Part shown: piece by piece, positions 16,906 to 25,798 of the stretch
Numbering within the stretch: the first letter of the stretch is position 1
Layout of the letters: each line of letters opens with the position of its first letter
Source: Poritiphilus flavus
Lineage (GTDB): Bacteria; Bacteroidota; Bacteroidia; Flavobacteriales; Flavobacteriaceae
NCBI RefSeq assembly: GCF_009901585.1
Contig: NZ_WXYO01000006.1
Span: forward strand, 486,541-550,540
Reading direction: 5' to 3'
DNA: 64,000 bases
Notes under the pieces: model-generated
The model's database searches: none
What the model was told of the DNA's origin: nothing
Seen by the model: only the letters and a program-made list of their open reading frames with translations
Made by a program: the position numbers and the translations under genes

Positions 16906-18006
16906 ATGTTTATCCTGACAAAAACTTACGAGGGTTGGTCCCTGGAACGTGTTTCCAGGCATATAGGCTATTGGTTGCTATGGTGGCTGTTTTATATGGT
17001 AATCAATGAGGGGGTTTTTGATAACGGAAGTTATAGGGAGTGGTTTTTGTTTGAGTTGCATGTACTTCCCCTAAAATGGTCCATTACTTACTTTACTATT
17101 TATTATCTGTTTCCCAAATACGTCAGGAACAAGAGGTATCTGACCTTCTTCTTTTGGATATTGGGCCTTATTATAGTTGGTGGAATTCTCTTTAGGGCCC
17201 TGGACTACTATGTCATTGGAAATCTCATTTCTTCAGAAGCATTATTAAAAAAAATAGATTCCCAAAATTTTTGGTCTTTTACCATTGCCTACAAGGCCTT
17301 GGACTTATTATTTGTGGTTTCCCTGGTACTTATAATCAAGTTCATTCAGCTGCAAACCCTACAGGAGAGCAAGAACAAGGAACTCACCAAACAAAAGCTT
17401 GAAGCGGAATTGAACTATTTAAAGCATCAGTTACAACCTCACTTTTTGTTCAATACCTTGAATAATTTATATGGGATGATCATTACGAAAGACGAGAATG
17501 CCGGGGAAATTGTCCTGAAGCTTTCCGATATTCTAAGTTATATGCTTTATAACTCCAATGACAAAGAAATATCCCTGGAAAAAGAACTGGAAAGCCTGGC
17601 GAACTACATTGAACTTGAAAAACTGCGCTACGGCAAAGAATTGACAGTATCCTATGAGGTAACCGGTTCTCCCCAGGATCATAAAATAGCCCCCTTGATT
17701 CTTATCTCCTTTGTTGAAAACGCTTTTAAACACGGACCTTCGGATGTACTGGTAGACAGTTGGATACGAATAGCAGTACATATAGAGGATGAACAAATGC
17801 GATTTGAAGTTGAAAACAGTATGGAAACTCTTGCCGTTGATAAAGATGAGAAGCAGGGCAGGGTGGTCAGTGGGATAGGACTTTCCAACATTGAAAAAAG
17901 ACTGGAACTGATATATGGGGACTCCTATGAGTTGCATATTTCGGAAGGAGATACCTATAAAGTGGAATTAACAATCAAAAAGCATGAATTGTCTTATAGT
18001 GGATGA
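16906..18006 (+). CDS. LytS/YehU-type sensor histidine kinase
   Basis: 366 residues. Four membrane helices (about 20-36, 57-70, 78-98 and 130-147), then a coiled linker and the His_kinase domain with the phospho-acceptor in HQLQPHFLFNTLNNLYG (His179). The ATPase region shows FVENAFKHG (N-box) and GIGLSNIEKRL (G-box). Such kinases pair with LytTR regulators. The end overlaps the regulator gene by 23 bp, showing a co-translated pair. The signal sensed is unknown; there is no periplasmic sensor domain beyond short loops. Confidence 0.93.
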   Translation: MFILTKTYEGWSLERVSRHIGYWLLWWLFYMVINEGVFDNGSYREWFLFELHVLPLKWSITYFTIYYLFPKYVRNKRYLTFFFWILGLIIVGGILFRALDYYVIGNLISSEALLKKIDSQNFWSFTIAYKALDLLFVVSLVLIIKFIQLQTLQESKNKELTKQKLEAELNYLKHQLQPHFLFNTLNNLYGMIITKDENAGEIVLKLSDILSYMLYNSNDKEISLEKELESLANYIELEKLRYGKELTVSYEVTGSPQDHKIAPLILISFVENAFKHGPSDVLVDSWIRIAVHIEDEQMRFEVENSMETLAVDKDEKQGRVVSGIGLSNIEKRLELIYGDSYELHISEGDTYKVELTIKKHELSYSG

Positions 18007-18700
18007 TGAGCCTCTTGCTATTAAGGTAATAGAAGCCCATCTTAAGGAATTCAAGGATCTGAAACTCGTCGCCAAATGCCGCAGTGCCCTACAGGCTTTT
18101 GAGATAATGGAGAAGCAGGAGATCCATCTGATCTTCCTGGACATTGAAATGCCCAAACTGGATGGTTTTTCATTTTTAAGGTCTCTGAACGATCCTCCGC
18201 TGATAGTGGTCACAACGGCGCATAGGAACTATGCACCGGAAGGCTTTGAGTTAGACGTGGTTGATTACCTGCTAAAACCCATTTCGCTTAAAAGGATGAT
18301 GCAAGCCATATCTAAAGTAAGAAGAATATACAAGGGAAGAAGATCCATGGCAGAGCCACCGAAGATCGTGCAGGCGGAATTCAGTCCTTATATTTTTATC
18401 CGAAGTGAACGGGAAAACGTAAAGGTTGAGCTAAATGAGATATTGTACGTTGAAAGTTTAAAGAACCACGTCAAAATAGTAACAGCCAATAAGACCTATA
18501 TTACTTTATTGAGTATGGGAAAAATGGAAGACAAACTACCCAGGGATATTTTCATGCGGGTTCACAGGTCTTTTTTGGTTAACCGGCATCATATTGAGAA
18601 CTACACCAACACTTATGTGGTCATCAAAAGGAAATCCATTCCGATAGGAAACAGCTACCGGGCGACCGTATTGGAATTTCTGGGTAAAAGCCAGCTCTAG
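17984..18700 (+). CDS. LytTR-family response regulator
   Basis: 238 residues. Receiver domain at 1-120 with acidic pocket DDEP (residues 7-10) and phospho-acceptor Asp53 in IFLDIEMPKLDG. LytTR DNA-binding domain follows from about residue 135 (ILYVESLKNHVKIVTANKTY, VHRSFLVNRHHIENY, IPIGNSYR). It partners the upstream kinase by overlap. Possible targets are its own operon and the beta-propeller gene 63 bp downstream. A 12-bp perfect palindrome TGGCTTAAGCCA at 18713-18724 in that gap may be a site or a weak hairpin. Confidence 0.93.
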   Translation: MNCLIVDDEPLAIKVIEAHLKEFKDLKLVAKCRSALQAFEIMEKQEIHLIFLDIEMPKLDGFSFLRSLNDPPLIVVTTAHRNYAPEGFELDVVDYLLKPISLKRMMQAISKVRRIYKGRRSMAEPPKIVQAEFSPYIFIRSERENVKVELNEILYVESLKNHVKIVTANKTYITLLSMGKMEDKLPRDIFMRVHRSFLVNRHHIENYTNTYVVIKRKSIPIGNSYRATVLEFLGKSQL

Positions 18701-18763
18701 GATCTGATTTTTGGCTTAAGCCAGTAAATAATGTTATAACTTAGAATATTCCAAGTTATTTGC

Positions 18764-20710
18764 ATGGGGCCACTTCCGAAACATCTCTCATCACTGTCGC
18801 TTTTGATATTCCTGTGCTGCTCTATGAGCGCTCTTTCACAGCAAAAGATTGAATTTGCCAGGAATATAAGCGAGCAACGTATAAATAGCTATACCGGTAC
18901 TTTATTGATAAAGACCAAAAACGGGGTTTACGGGGTAGATCCTGAAACGAATAATATTTCCTGGGGAAACGAAGACCTGAAAAAAGCGAGTTTCTCTGAG
19001 TATTCAGAGATCCCGTTTACCCCAATTGTACTTTTCACTCAGAAACCTTTTATCAATTCCAAAGCATTGTCACAAACCCTGAATAGCAAGGGGGCTTCCA
19101 AAAAAATAATCAGTGTTTACAATGGAAAGATGTTGTTTGATTCCGAAAAAGAGGGATTCAAAGCGGTAAATAAAACGCTCATCCTTCCGCAGAGAAAAGC
19201 CATACTGGTGGATGGGGTTAAAGACAAGGAACTTCTGATATCCCTATTCAGTTACGAGAGCGGAGAGCTTCTTTGGGAGGTGAAAGCTTCCGAAACCGGA
19301 TTTTTCAAGAATCTCAAAGGCGCTTTTTTTGATGATGAAGAGGTTATGCTGGATGCGGACCAAAACATCTATTGGTTAAAAAACAAACACTTGCTGAAGA
19401 TAGATGGCGGCAGCGGGGAGATACTGTTTGAGCAAGAAAAGGTGACGTCAATCGCTATGAATGCGTCCCAGGATGTACTTTTCGTCTTTTCCAATAGTCT
19501 TGAGGTGAAGAAGTTGGATGAGGAAAATAGTATCACAGCTTTGAATTGTAGCACTATGGACAGCGTCTGGCAAAAACCGGTTAACATCTGGGGCAATATT
19601 TCAGATACTGCACAGGATCACGGCAAGTTAGTGGTAATCACTTCAAAAGGTTTTAATATCATAGATATTCCAACAGGGAATAAGAAATGGGAACGTTCCG
19701 ACGCCCTGCCTTTGATAAAAAAGATCGTACCCCTGGATCAGGGATATCTGGTTGTACAAGACAATTTCTTGGTTCGAATTAATGAGCGCGGAAAGAAGGC
19801 TTGGGAGAAAAAAGTTAAAATTACTTTTTCCGCGCTTGAAAACCCCATATACATCCTGGAAAACAAAGAATCTGCGCTCTATATCAGTCCATCACAAGCC
19901 AACGTTGTAAACATAAAAAACGGGATTAAGACCTGGGAAGAGAACCTCAGGCTGAATACCGCTGGATTCATTAGTCGTAATCTCAAGCTTAGCGAAACCT
20001 ATTTCTCTATTTGGAATGATAGCGACCACAAGCTGTTTCCGGTATACAGCGAAAAGCGCTTCTATATTTTTGATCCGGCATCTACAGAAGCCCCTGAAAT
20101 GCATGATGGATTTGAATTTACACGCACAGCACCTAACCTCAAGATCCGTAAAAGCGGTTACCTGCTGTTCCGGGACAACCTTTTTTATTTCCATAACAGG
20201 TCCGGAGAACAGCTTTATCAAAAGTCCTACCCTAAACATAGTAGCAATAGTATACTTTCCGGAACCTGGTATTGGGAGAAAAGGGGATTGGGCACGGCTA
20301 CATCTGCCCTGGGTTTTGTAGGTAACCAGATAACGGGAACTTTGAACAGCGTTTTAGTTTCGGCAGATCTGGGCTTACTGAGTAATGTGTCTTCCAGCAT
20401 TTATGGAACCTACCTCTCTTATCAGGGCTCCCTGGATAAATTGACCAGCCTGGATCAAATGGATATTGACCTTAATGTCAGGGGTATTTTTGATCGGATC
20501 AAAGCGGGGAGAAAAAATGAGGGCAGCCTGCTTATCGTCTCGCCAAAAGATGAAGTTTTTGAAATTATTAGACTGGATATAGATCAGGGAACAGACCAGG
20601 TCATCAAAACAGTGGATAATAGCTATTCTGATTTTATCATAGACCAGGTGGCGCAACAGATCTATTTCTTTAAGAAAAAGACGGTTCTCGTCGAGAACCT
20701 TCAAGACTAA
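18764..20710 (+). CDS. secreted PQQ-like beta-propeller protein
   Basis: 648 residues. Signal peptide through SALSQ near residue 26. The mature part contains repeating strands with G-x-x-x-W motifs (GKMLFDSEKEG, GELLWEVKAS, GEILFEQE, STMDSVWQKPVNIW, GNKKWERSD, GIKTWEENL), the pattern of PQQ/quinoprotein-like eight-bladed propellers, though cofactor residues were not identified. A later part (GTWYWEKRGLGTATSALGFVGNQ) breaks the propeller pattern. Probably periplasmic or outer-membrane-associated; function unknown. Same strand as the LytS/LytTR pair, so possibly its target. Confidence 0.8.
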   Translation: MGPLPKHLSSLSLLIFLCCSMSALSQQKIEFARNISEQRINSYTGTLLIKTKNGVYGVDPETNNISWGNEDLKKASFSEYSEIPFTPIVLFTQKPFINSKALSQTLNSKGASKKIISVYNGKMLFDSEKEGFKAVNKTLILPQRKAILVDGVKDKELLISLFSYESGELLWEVKASETGFFKNLKGAFFDDEEVMLDADQNIYWLKNKHLLKIDGGSGEILFEQEKVTSIAMNASQDVLFVFSNSLEVKKLDEENSITALNCSTMDSVWQKPVNIWGNISDTAQDHGKLVVITSKGFNIIDIPTGNKKWERSDALPLIKKIVPLDQGYLVVQDNFLVRINERGKKAWEKKVKITFSALENPIYILENKESALYISPSQANVVNIKNGIKTWEENLRLNTAGFISRNLKLSETYFSIWNDSDHKLFPVYSEKRFYIFDPASTEAPEMHDGFEFTRTAPNLKIRKSGYLLFRDNLFYFHNRSGEQLYQKSYPKHSSNSILSGTWYWEKRGLGTATSALGFVGNQITGTLNSVLVSADLGLLSNVSSSIYGTYLSYQGSLDKLTSLDQMDIDLNVRGIFDRIKAGRKNEGSLLIVSPKDEVFEIIRLDIDQGTDQVIKTVDNSYSDFIIDQVAQQIYFFKKKTVLVENLQD

Positions 20711-20721
20711 TACCGAAGTCG

Positions 20722-21681
20722 CTACCCGATCCGATCTTCCCAGATCAAGGCGGCAGCCCCTGCAATCGCGGCGGTTTTTCCGGCCATACCGGACTGTAGT
20801 AGCTTTACTTTTCCTTTGTAAACCTCCAAAAGGTACTCGTTGAAATATTTTTCCAGGGGATCCAGGATCCATTTCCCGCTGTTGACTAATCCACCCATAA
20901 GAAAAAAGGCTTCTGGTTGGGTAAATGCCGTGAAATTGGCCAACGCCAGCCCTAGGATGTCTGCGGTAAAATCAAAAGCACGTAAAGCTATGGGATCTCC
21001 TTCTTCTGCGGCCCGCGTGATATCTTCTCCGTGCAGATCGTTATAGGCAATAGACCTGAAACGGCTTTCATCCATATACTTACTCTGCATGAACATCACA
21101 GTGCGCTTCAATCCGGTTGCAGACACGTAGGCTTCCAGTCCGCCTCTGACATTCAAACCGGTCATACGTCCATCTCCTATGGTCATATCAATATGGCCCA
21201 GCTCTCCGGCAAAGCCGTCGTAGCCATCTATCAACATTCCATTGGCTACAATACCTGCGCCGAATCCGGTACCCAGGGTAATTACAATGAAGTCTCTCAT
21301 ACCCTTGGCATTACCGAAAAGCATTTCGCCCAGTGCTGCTGCGCTGGCATCGTTCATAATTCGCATGGGCAGCGATATTCTTTTTTTTAGCTCCTTGAGA
21401 ATAGGAACGGTTCCTTTCCAAACCAAATTGGAGGCATTTACGATGGTTCCATTCCTGCTGGAAGCATTTGGAGCTCCAATACCGCAACCTATAAGGTTTA
21501 CAGGTTTCGGACTGTCCTGCACCAGAGTATCAATACTGTCCCTGATCTTATCCAGATAATGGTCCAACTCAGGGTATTCCCGGGTTCGGAAGCGAGTGGA
21601 GACGAGACTTTTGCCGTCCTCGTCCACTAATCCCAACTTGGTTTTTGTTCCGCCGATATCTATTCCTACTACTACATCCAT
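20722..21681 (-). CDS. ROK family protein (sugar kinase-like), zinc-site cysteines absent
   Basis: 319 residues. N-terminal phosphate motif DIGGTKTKLGLVDEDG, catalytic-region signature GAPNASSRNGTIVNASNLVW, Asp in MRIMNDASAAALGE, and GTGFGAGIVANG plus GELGHI. ROK members are glucokinases, N-acetylmannosamine kinases or repressors; without an HTH domain this is a kinase candidate. The usual CxCGxxGC zinc motif after GELGHI is replaced by GDGRMTGLNVRGGLEAY, with no Cys. Convergent with the propeller gene, 11 bp between stops. Confidence 0.88.
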   Translation of the reverse strand: MDVVVGIDIGGTKTKLGLVDEDGKSLVSTRFRTREYPELDHYLDKIRDSIDTLVQDSPKPVNLIGCGIGAPNASSRNGTIVNASNLVWKGTVPILKELKKRISLPMRIMNDASAAALGEMLFGNAKGMRDFIVITLGTGFGAGIVANGMLIDGYDGFAGELGHIDMTIGDGRMTGLNVRGGLEAYVSATGLKRTVMFMQSKYMDESRFRSIAYNDLHGEDITRAAEEGDPIALRAFDFTADILGLALANFTAFTQPEAFFLMGGLVNSGKWILDPLEKYFNEYLLEVYKGKVKLLQSGMAGKTAAIAGAAALIWEDRIG

Positions 21682-22070
21682 AGATCCAATTTAGCGTAGT
21701 TAAATTACAACTTTGACTTCCTATTTCAAATGAGCAAACTCAGAATATAATATTAATATAACAAGAGAATATCCTGGAGCAAACCTTTCTGCCTTTGTAA
21801 AATTTATGCAGTCGCGCGCTTACTTAAGGATATAGGGCTACATTACTATCCAATTCGGCCTGGAAACGTAGCCGCTTGTCTAATTAATAGACATTTTTGT
21901 CAAAAAATTGGACGGTCAACAAACGTAATACCAGCTATGAAATATATAATTATTTGATAGTCAACAAATTGCATTCTTGGTATAATTTTAGAATCCCAAT
22001 CTGCCATATGCCATTAATCTTCTAATACCATTGGGTAGTTCATAAATTATCCCATCAGAAAAGACAGAAC
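21682..22070. other. 389 bp intergenic region with small inverted repeat
   Basis: Very AT-rich, no gene. Contains TGTCTA/TAGACA arms (21877-21893) followed by five T, and two copies of GTCAACAAA about 50 bp apart (near 21916 and 21961), which could be operator half-sites for the downstream permease. Not otherwise explained. Confidence 0.4.
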
Positions 22071-24461
22071 ATGCTAAAGAATTACTTAAAAACCGCCTGG
22101 AGAAACCTAAAACGCAACAAGGTATATGCAATGATCAACATAGGCGGTCTTGCCGCCGGGATCACCGTAGTAATGCTCATTGGGTTATGGATCCATGACG
22201 AACTTTCGTATAACACTTATCATCAAAATTACGATAGAATTGCCCAGGTATTGGTTAACAGAACCTCAAATGGCCAGACCAGGACCAGATACACCATGCC
22301 TTACCCCTTGGGCAATGAACTTAGAAATGTATACGGTAGCAATTTTGAATACGTGGTCATGAGCTCATTTCACGGCGATAATGTTTTATCAATAGACGAA
22401 AAGAATAAGACCACTTATGGAAGCTACATGGAGGAAGACGCTCTTAGAATGCTATCGCTGGAGATGCTGGATGGCAGTTGGGATGCCATTCAGGAACCTA
22501 ATTCCATTGTAATCTCAAACTCAACGGCCCAGGCCTTTTTCGGAGATTCGGACCCCATGGGTAAGCCTATGAAGATCAACAATAAGCAAACCGTTACGGT
22601 TACGGGGGTTTTTAAGGACCTTCCGTATAATTCTCATTTTAGAGAGCTTAAGTTCATCGCTCCCTGGAAGCTTTATGTAGAGACAAACGATTGGGTAAGA
22701 GTTGCTCGCGATGAAAACCAATGGGATAATAATTCGTATCAATTATTTGTACAGATCTCTCCTGAGGCTACAATGCAAACGACAAGCGAAAATATTAAGT
22801 CTGCGGTCTTCAACAATGTATCTGAAAACGCCAGAAGGAGTAAGCCCGAAATATTTTTACACCAAATGAAAGATTGGCATTTAAGATCAGAGTGGAAAAA
22901 TGGGGTTCAGACCAACGGTTTTGTCCAATACGTTTGGCTTTTTGGCATTATCGGGATATTCGTATTGGTGCTGGCCTGTATAAACTTCATGAATTTGGCT
23001 ACGGCTCAATCTGTAAGAAGGGCAAAAGAGGTAGGGGTACGGAAAACGATCGGATCTAACAAAAATCAACTGATCAACCAGTTTTTAACCGAATCCCTGC
23101 TGCTTAGCTTTTTTGCCTTATCAATTGCCGGACTGCTGGTTTATATTCTTTTACCTTCGTTTAACCAACTTGCGGACAAACAAATAGTTTTTCCTTTTAC
23201 CAACCCTGTGTTTTGGTTGTTATGCCTGGCGCTATTGATGGCCACAAGTGTCTTAGCCGGAAGTTACCCCGCCATTTATCTGTCTTCATTCAGACCGGCA
23301 AAAGTGCTTAAAGGAACTTTTAAGACGGGGAAAGCGACCATATCTTCCAGAAAGGCCCTGGTGGTTTTCCAGTTTACAATTTCCATCATATTAGTTATCG
23401 GGACCATTGTGATTGACCGGCAGATCCAGTTTTTCAAAGACCGGCCAACCGGTTATGAACGCGATCAACTTTTAATGATACCAAAGAACACCGAAGACTT
23501 TGAGGGCAAATACAATCTCATACGTGAAGAGCTAGTGCAAAATGAAATTGTACAGGAAATGTCTGAATCTTCCAGTCCGCTTACTGAGGTGTGGAGTGGT
23601 ACCAGTGGAATCGAATGGGAAGGTAAAGACCCTGCACTGGCAACGAATTTTGTAACGGTCTGTGTCACCCATGACTATGGCAATACTATTGGATGGGAAA
23701 TTCTGGAAGGCCGTGATTTTTCAAGAGATTTTGCCTCGGATTCTACCGCCTTTATATTAAATGAAGCGGCTGTGGATTATATGGGTTTGAAAGACCCTGT
23801 AGGCAAAACTATAAGATGGGGTAGGGCTCAGCATAAGGTCATAGGGGTGGTCAAAAATATTTTGACCGAATCTCCATATGAATCCATAAAACAGTCTATT
23901 TATCTTATTAAGTATGATAATACCAACTGGATAGAACTTAAATTATTACCAAACAGGAGTATATCAGAGTCCCTGGCTCAGATCGGGGCAGTATTTAAGA
24001 AACACGCGCCCAATGTTCCCTTTGAATATCAGTTTGTTGATGAAGCATTTTCGACAAAATTCAAGGCCGAAGAACGCATTCGGGAACTGTCGGGAATATT
24101 CGCTTTTCTGGCGATATTCATCAGCTGTCTGGGTTTGTTTGGCCTGGCCTCTTTTGTAGCCGAACAGCGAACCAAGGAGATTGGTGTCAGAAAAGTATTG
24201 GGGGCTTCTGTTTTAAGTCTCTGGCAAATGCTATCCGGCAGTTTTGTAGTACTTGTGCTTATTTCCGGACTTATCGCAATTCCTATAGCTTATCATCTAA
24301 TGAAACTGTGGCTTCAGAATTATGAATACAGTGTGGAAATCAGGTGGTGGATCTTTGCTGTTACCATTATTGGCGCCTTACTAATCACCGTTATTACGGT
24401 AAGTTTTCAGGCCCTGAAGGCAGCGAACATTAATCCTGTCAAGAGCTTACGGGCAGAATAG
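22071..24461 (+). CDS. FtsX/MacB-like ABC transporter permease (orphan)
   Basis: 796 residues with two repeats of the MacB periplasmic core plus FtsX layout. First helix at 21-41 (INIGGLAAGITVVMLIGLWI), large periplasmic domain, then FtsX helices around 285-400 (GIIGIFVLVLACINFMNLAT, RRAKEVGVRKTIGS). A second periplasmic domain is followed by helices at about 675-790 (AIFISCLGLFGLASFVAEQR, TKEIGVRKVLGAS). Such proteins work with an ATPase that sits elsewhere; none is adjacent. Bacteroidota have many of these beside two-component systems. A close paralogue lies at 30067-32466. Confidence 0.93.
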   Translation: MLKNYLKTAWRNLKRNKVYAMINIGGLAAGITVVMLIGLWIHDELSYNTYHQNYDRIAQVLVNRTSNGQTRTRYTMPYPLGNELRNVYGSNFEYVVMSSFHGDNVLSIDEKNKTTYGSYMEEDALRMLSLEMLDGSWDAIQEPNSIVISNSTAQAFFGDSDPMGKPMKINNKQTVTVTGVFKDLPYNSHFRELKFIAPWKLYVETNDWVRVARDENQWDNNSYQLFVQISPEATMQTTSENIKSAVFNNVSENARRSKPEIFLHQMKDWHLRSEWKNGVQTNGFVQYVWLFGIIGIFVLVLACINFMNLATAQSVRRAKEVGVRKTIGSNKNQLINQFLTESLLLSFFALSIAGLLVYILLPSFNQLADKQIVFPFTNPVFWLLCLALLMATSVLAGSYPAIYLSSFRPAKVLKGTFKTGKATISSRKALVVFQFTISIILVIGTIVIDRQIQFFKDRPTGYERDQLLMIPKNTEDFEGKYNLIREELVQNEIVQEMSESSSPLTEVWSGTSGIEWEGKDPALATNFVTVCVTHDYGNTIGWEILEGRDFSRDFASDSTAFILNEAAVDYMGLKDPVGKTIRWGRAQHKVIGVVKNILTESPYESIKQSIYLIKYDNTNWIELKLLPNRSISESLAQIGAVFKKHAPNVPFEYQFVDEAFSTKFKAEERIRELSGIFAFLAIFISCLGLFGLASFVAEQRTKEIGVRKVLGASVLSLWQMLSGSFVVLVLISGLIAIPIAYHLMKLWLQNYEYSVEIRWWIFAVTIIGALLITVITVSFQALKAANINPVKSLRAE

Positions 24462-24520
24462 TTGTCGAATTTTATATTTTTCCTCAGGAGGTCTAAGCTT
24501 AATACAGCGGCATTCCATCG

Positions 24521-25642
24521 CTATTGTTTAGTCAATTTTAAAATGGTACCTACTTGAGAAGTAACGAACAGTTCGTTGTTATTTCCCATACAAATGCCAG
24601 TCGGAAAGATCAACTCCTCCGCAATAACAGTTTCATCATCACCTTGGAACAGCGTAACCTTTCCGGTTCTGCTTTGAAATCCCTGTTGCCCGAACCTGGC
24701 GTACTCCAACAGGAAGAATTTTGAATTATCACCAGTGATATCTACCGCTCCGGTAAAATTTCGCTTAAAGATGGTTACCACTCCGGTATCGGATACGCTG
24801 TAGATCCTGGATTCTCCGGGAGTAAATGGAAAACCGGTAAAAGCGCTTACCAGAAACCTACCTTCAAAGTAAATAATGCCTGTTGGTACCGAATCGATAA
24901 AAGGAGGACCAACCCCGGTGGTGTTAGATATGGTTGGTAGTTCCGCGAGAAGGTCTACAAAGATATCATTGGATTTGTCTATCTGAATGACCGCATTTGC
25001 GGCTGCGTCTACAAGGTATATGTGTCCGTCCGGAGCCAGGGTTAGATTGTAGGCATTGCTCTCTCCGGTTTGGTTGTCAAAGTCATAGTTCAATACGAAA
25101 TCAGCAATGTTGGTAACCAGCGGCCCCTCGCTGTACTCTATAGGTGGGTCTCCCGGCGTAAAATCGCCAATGTTCAATTTTAAAAATGCACCTCCCGCTA
25201 TCTGGGAAGTAAGGCCCAAAGCCATCCACAAGGTGTCACTTTCAATCAACAGGTGATGTACACTTCCCGCAGAACCTTCTTCAATAGCAGAGGGGATATT
25301 GATCATATAAGGAAAAACATTACCACTTGCATCGATCACGGAAATACGTCCACTGTTTCCGCCATTTCCCTGTTCGGCCACCCATAGTCTGCCCTGCTCG
25401 TCCAACTCAATTCCCTGTGGCGCTGTAAGCCCTGTAACAAATGTTTCCACCACATATTCGTCTTCCACATTTCCATTTCCTATAGGGTCGTCATCGGTTG
25501 GATCGTTTACCATGGGGTCTCCCGGATCCGGATCTTCGCTACTGCTACATCCGGCAGCAAGCGTAAGCAATACAAGACCGAAAACCAGTCCTAACTGTCG
25601 ATATGTTCTTAAGATCCCCAGGTCTTTTTCAAGTAATTTCAT
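24521..25642 (-). CDS. ScyD/ScyE-like (NHL-type) beta-propeller lipoprotein
   Basis: 373 residues. Lipoprotein signal: hydrophobic LVFGLVLLTLAA then G-C, with an acidic Asp/Pro-rich linker. The mature part has NHL/SGL-like blades (TAPQGIELDEQGRLWVAEQG, NLTLAPDGHIYLVDAAANAV, FPTGICMGNNNELFVTS), as in ScyD/ScyE-family proteins, many of which are extracellular propellers of unknown role. Lies just downstream of the hybrid regulator on the same strand (156 bp gap). Confidence 0.85.
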   Translation of the reverse strand: MKLLEKDLGILRTYRQLGLVFGLVLLTLAAGCSSSEDPDPGDPMVNDPTDDDPIGNGNVEDEYVVETFVTGLTAPQGIELDEQGRLWVAEQGNGGNSGRISVIDASGNVFPYMINIPSAIEEGSAGSVHHLLIESDTLWMALGLTSQIAGGAFLKLNIGDFTPGDPPIEYSEGPLVTNIADFVLNYDFDNQTGESNAYNLTLAPDGHIYLVDAAANAVIQIDKSNDIFVDLLAELPTISNTTGVGPPFIDSVPTGIIYFEGRFLVSAFTGFPFTPGESRIYSVSDTGVVTIFKRNFTGAVDITGDNSKFFLLEYARFGQQGFQSRTGKVTLFQGDDETVIAEELIFPTGICMGNNNELFVTSQVGTILKLTKQ

Positions 25643-25798
25643 GATTCAAAATTTAAGTGTTCAACAATAAGAAATGAGGGAACCTAAGGTGTGAAGCTAA
25701 GCTAGACATAAGGGAATCCAGAGCTTTTCAAAATACGCTCAGATCATAGCAAAATACACTCAAAACCAAGTTTTAAGCGGTATTAGCCTGGGAAAACG

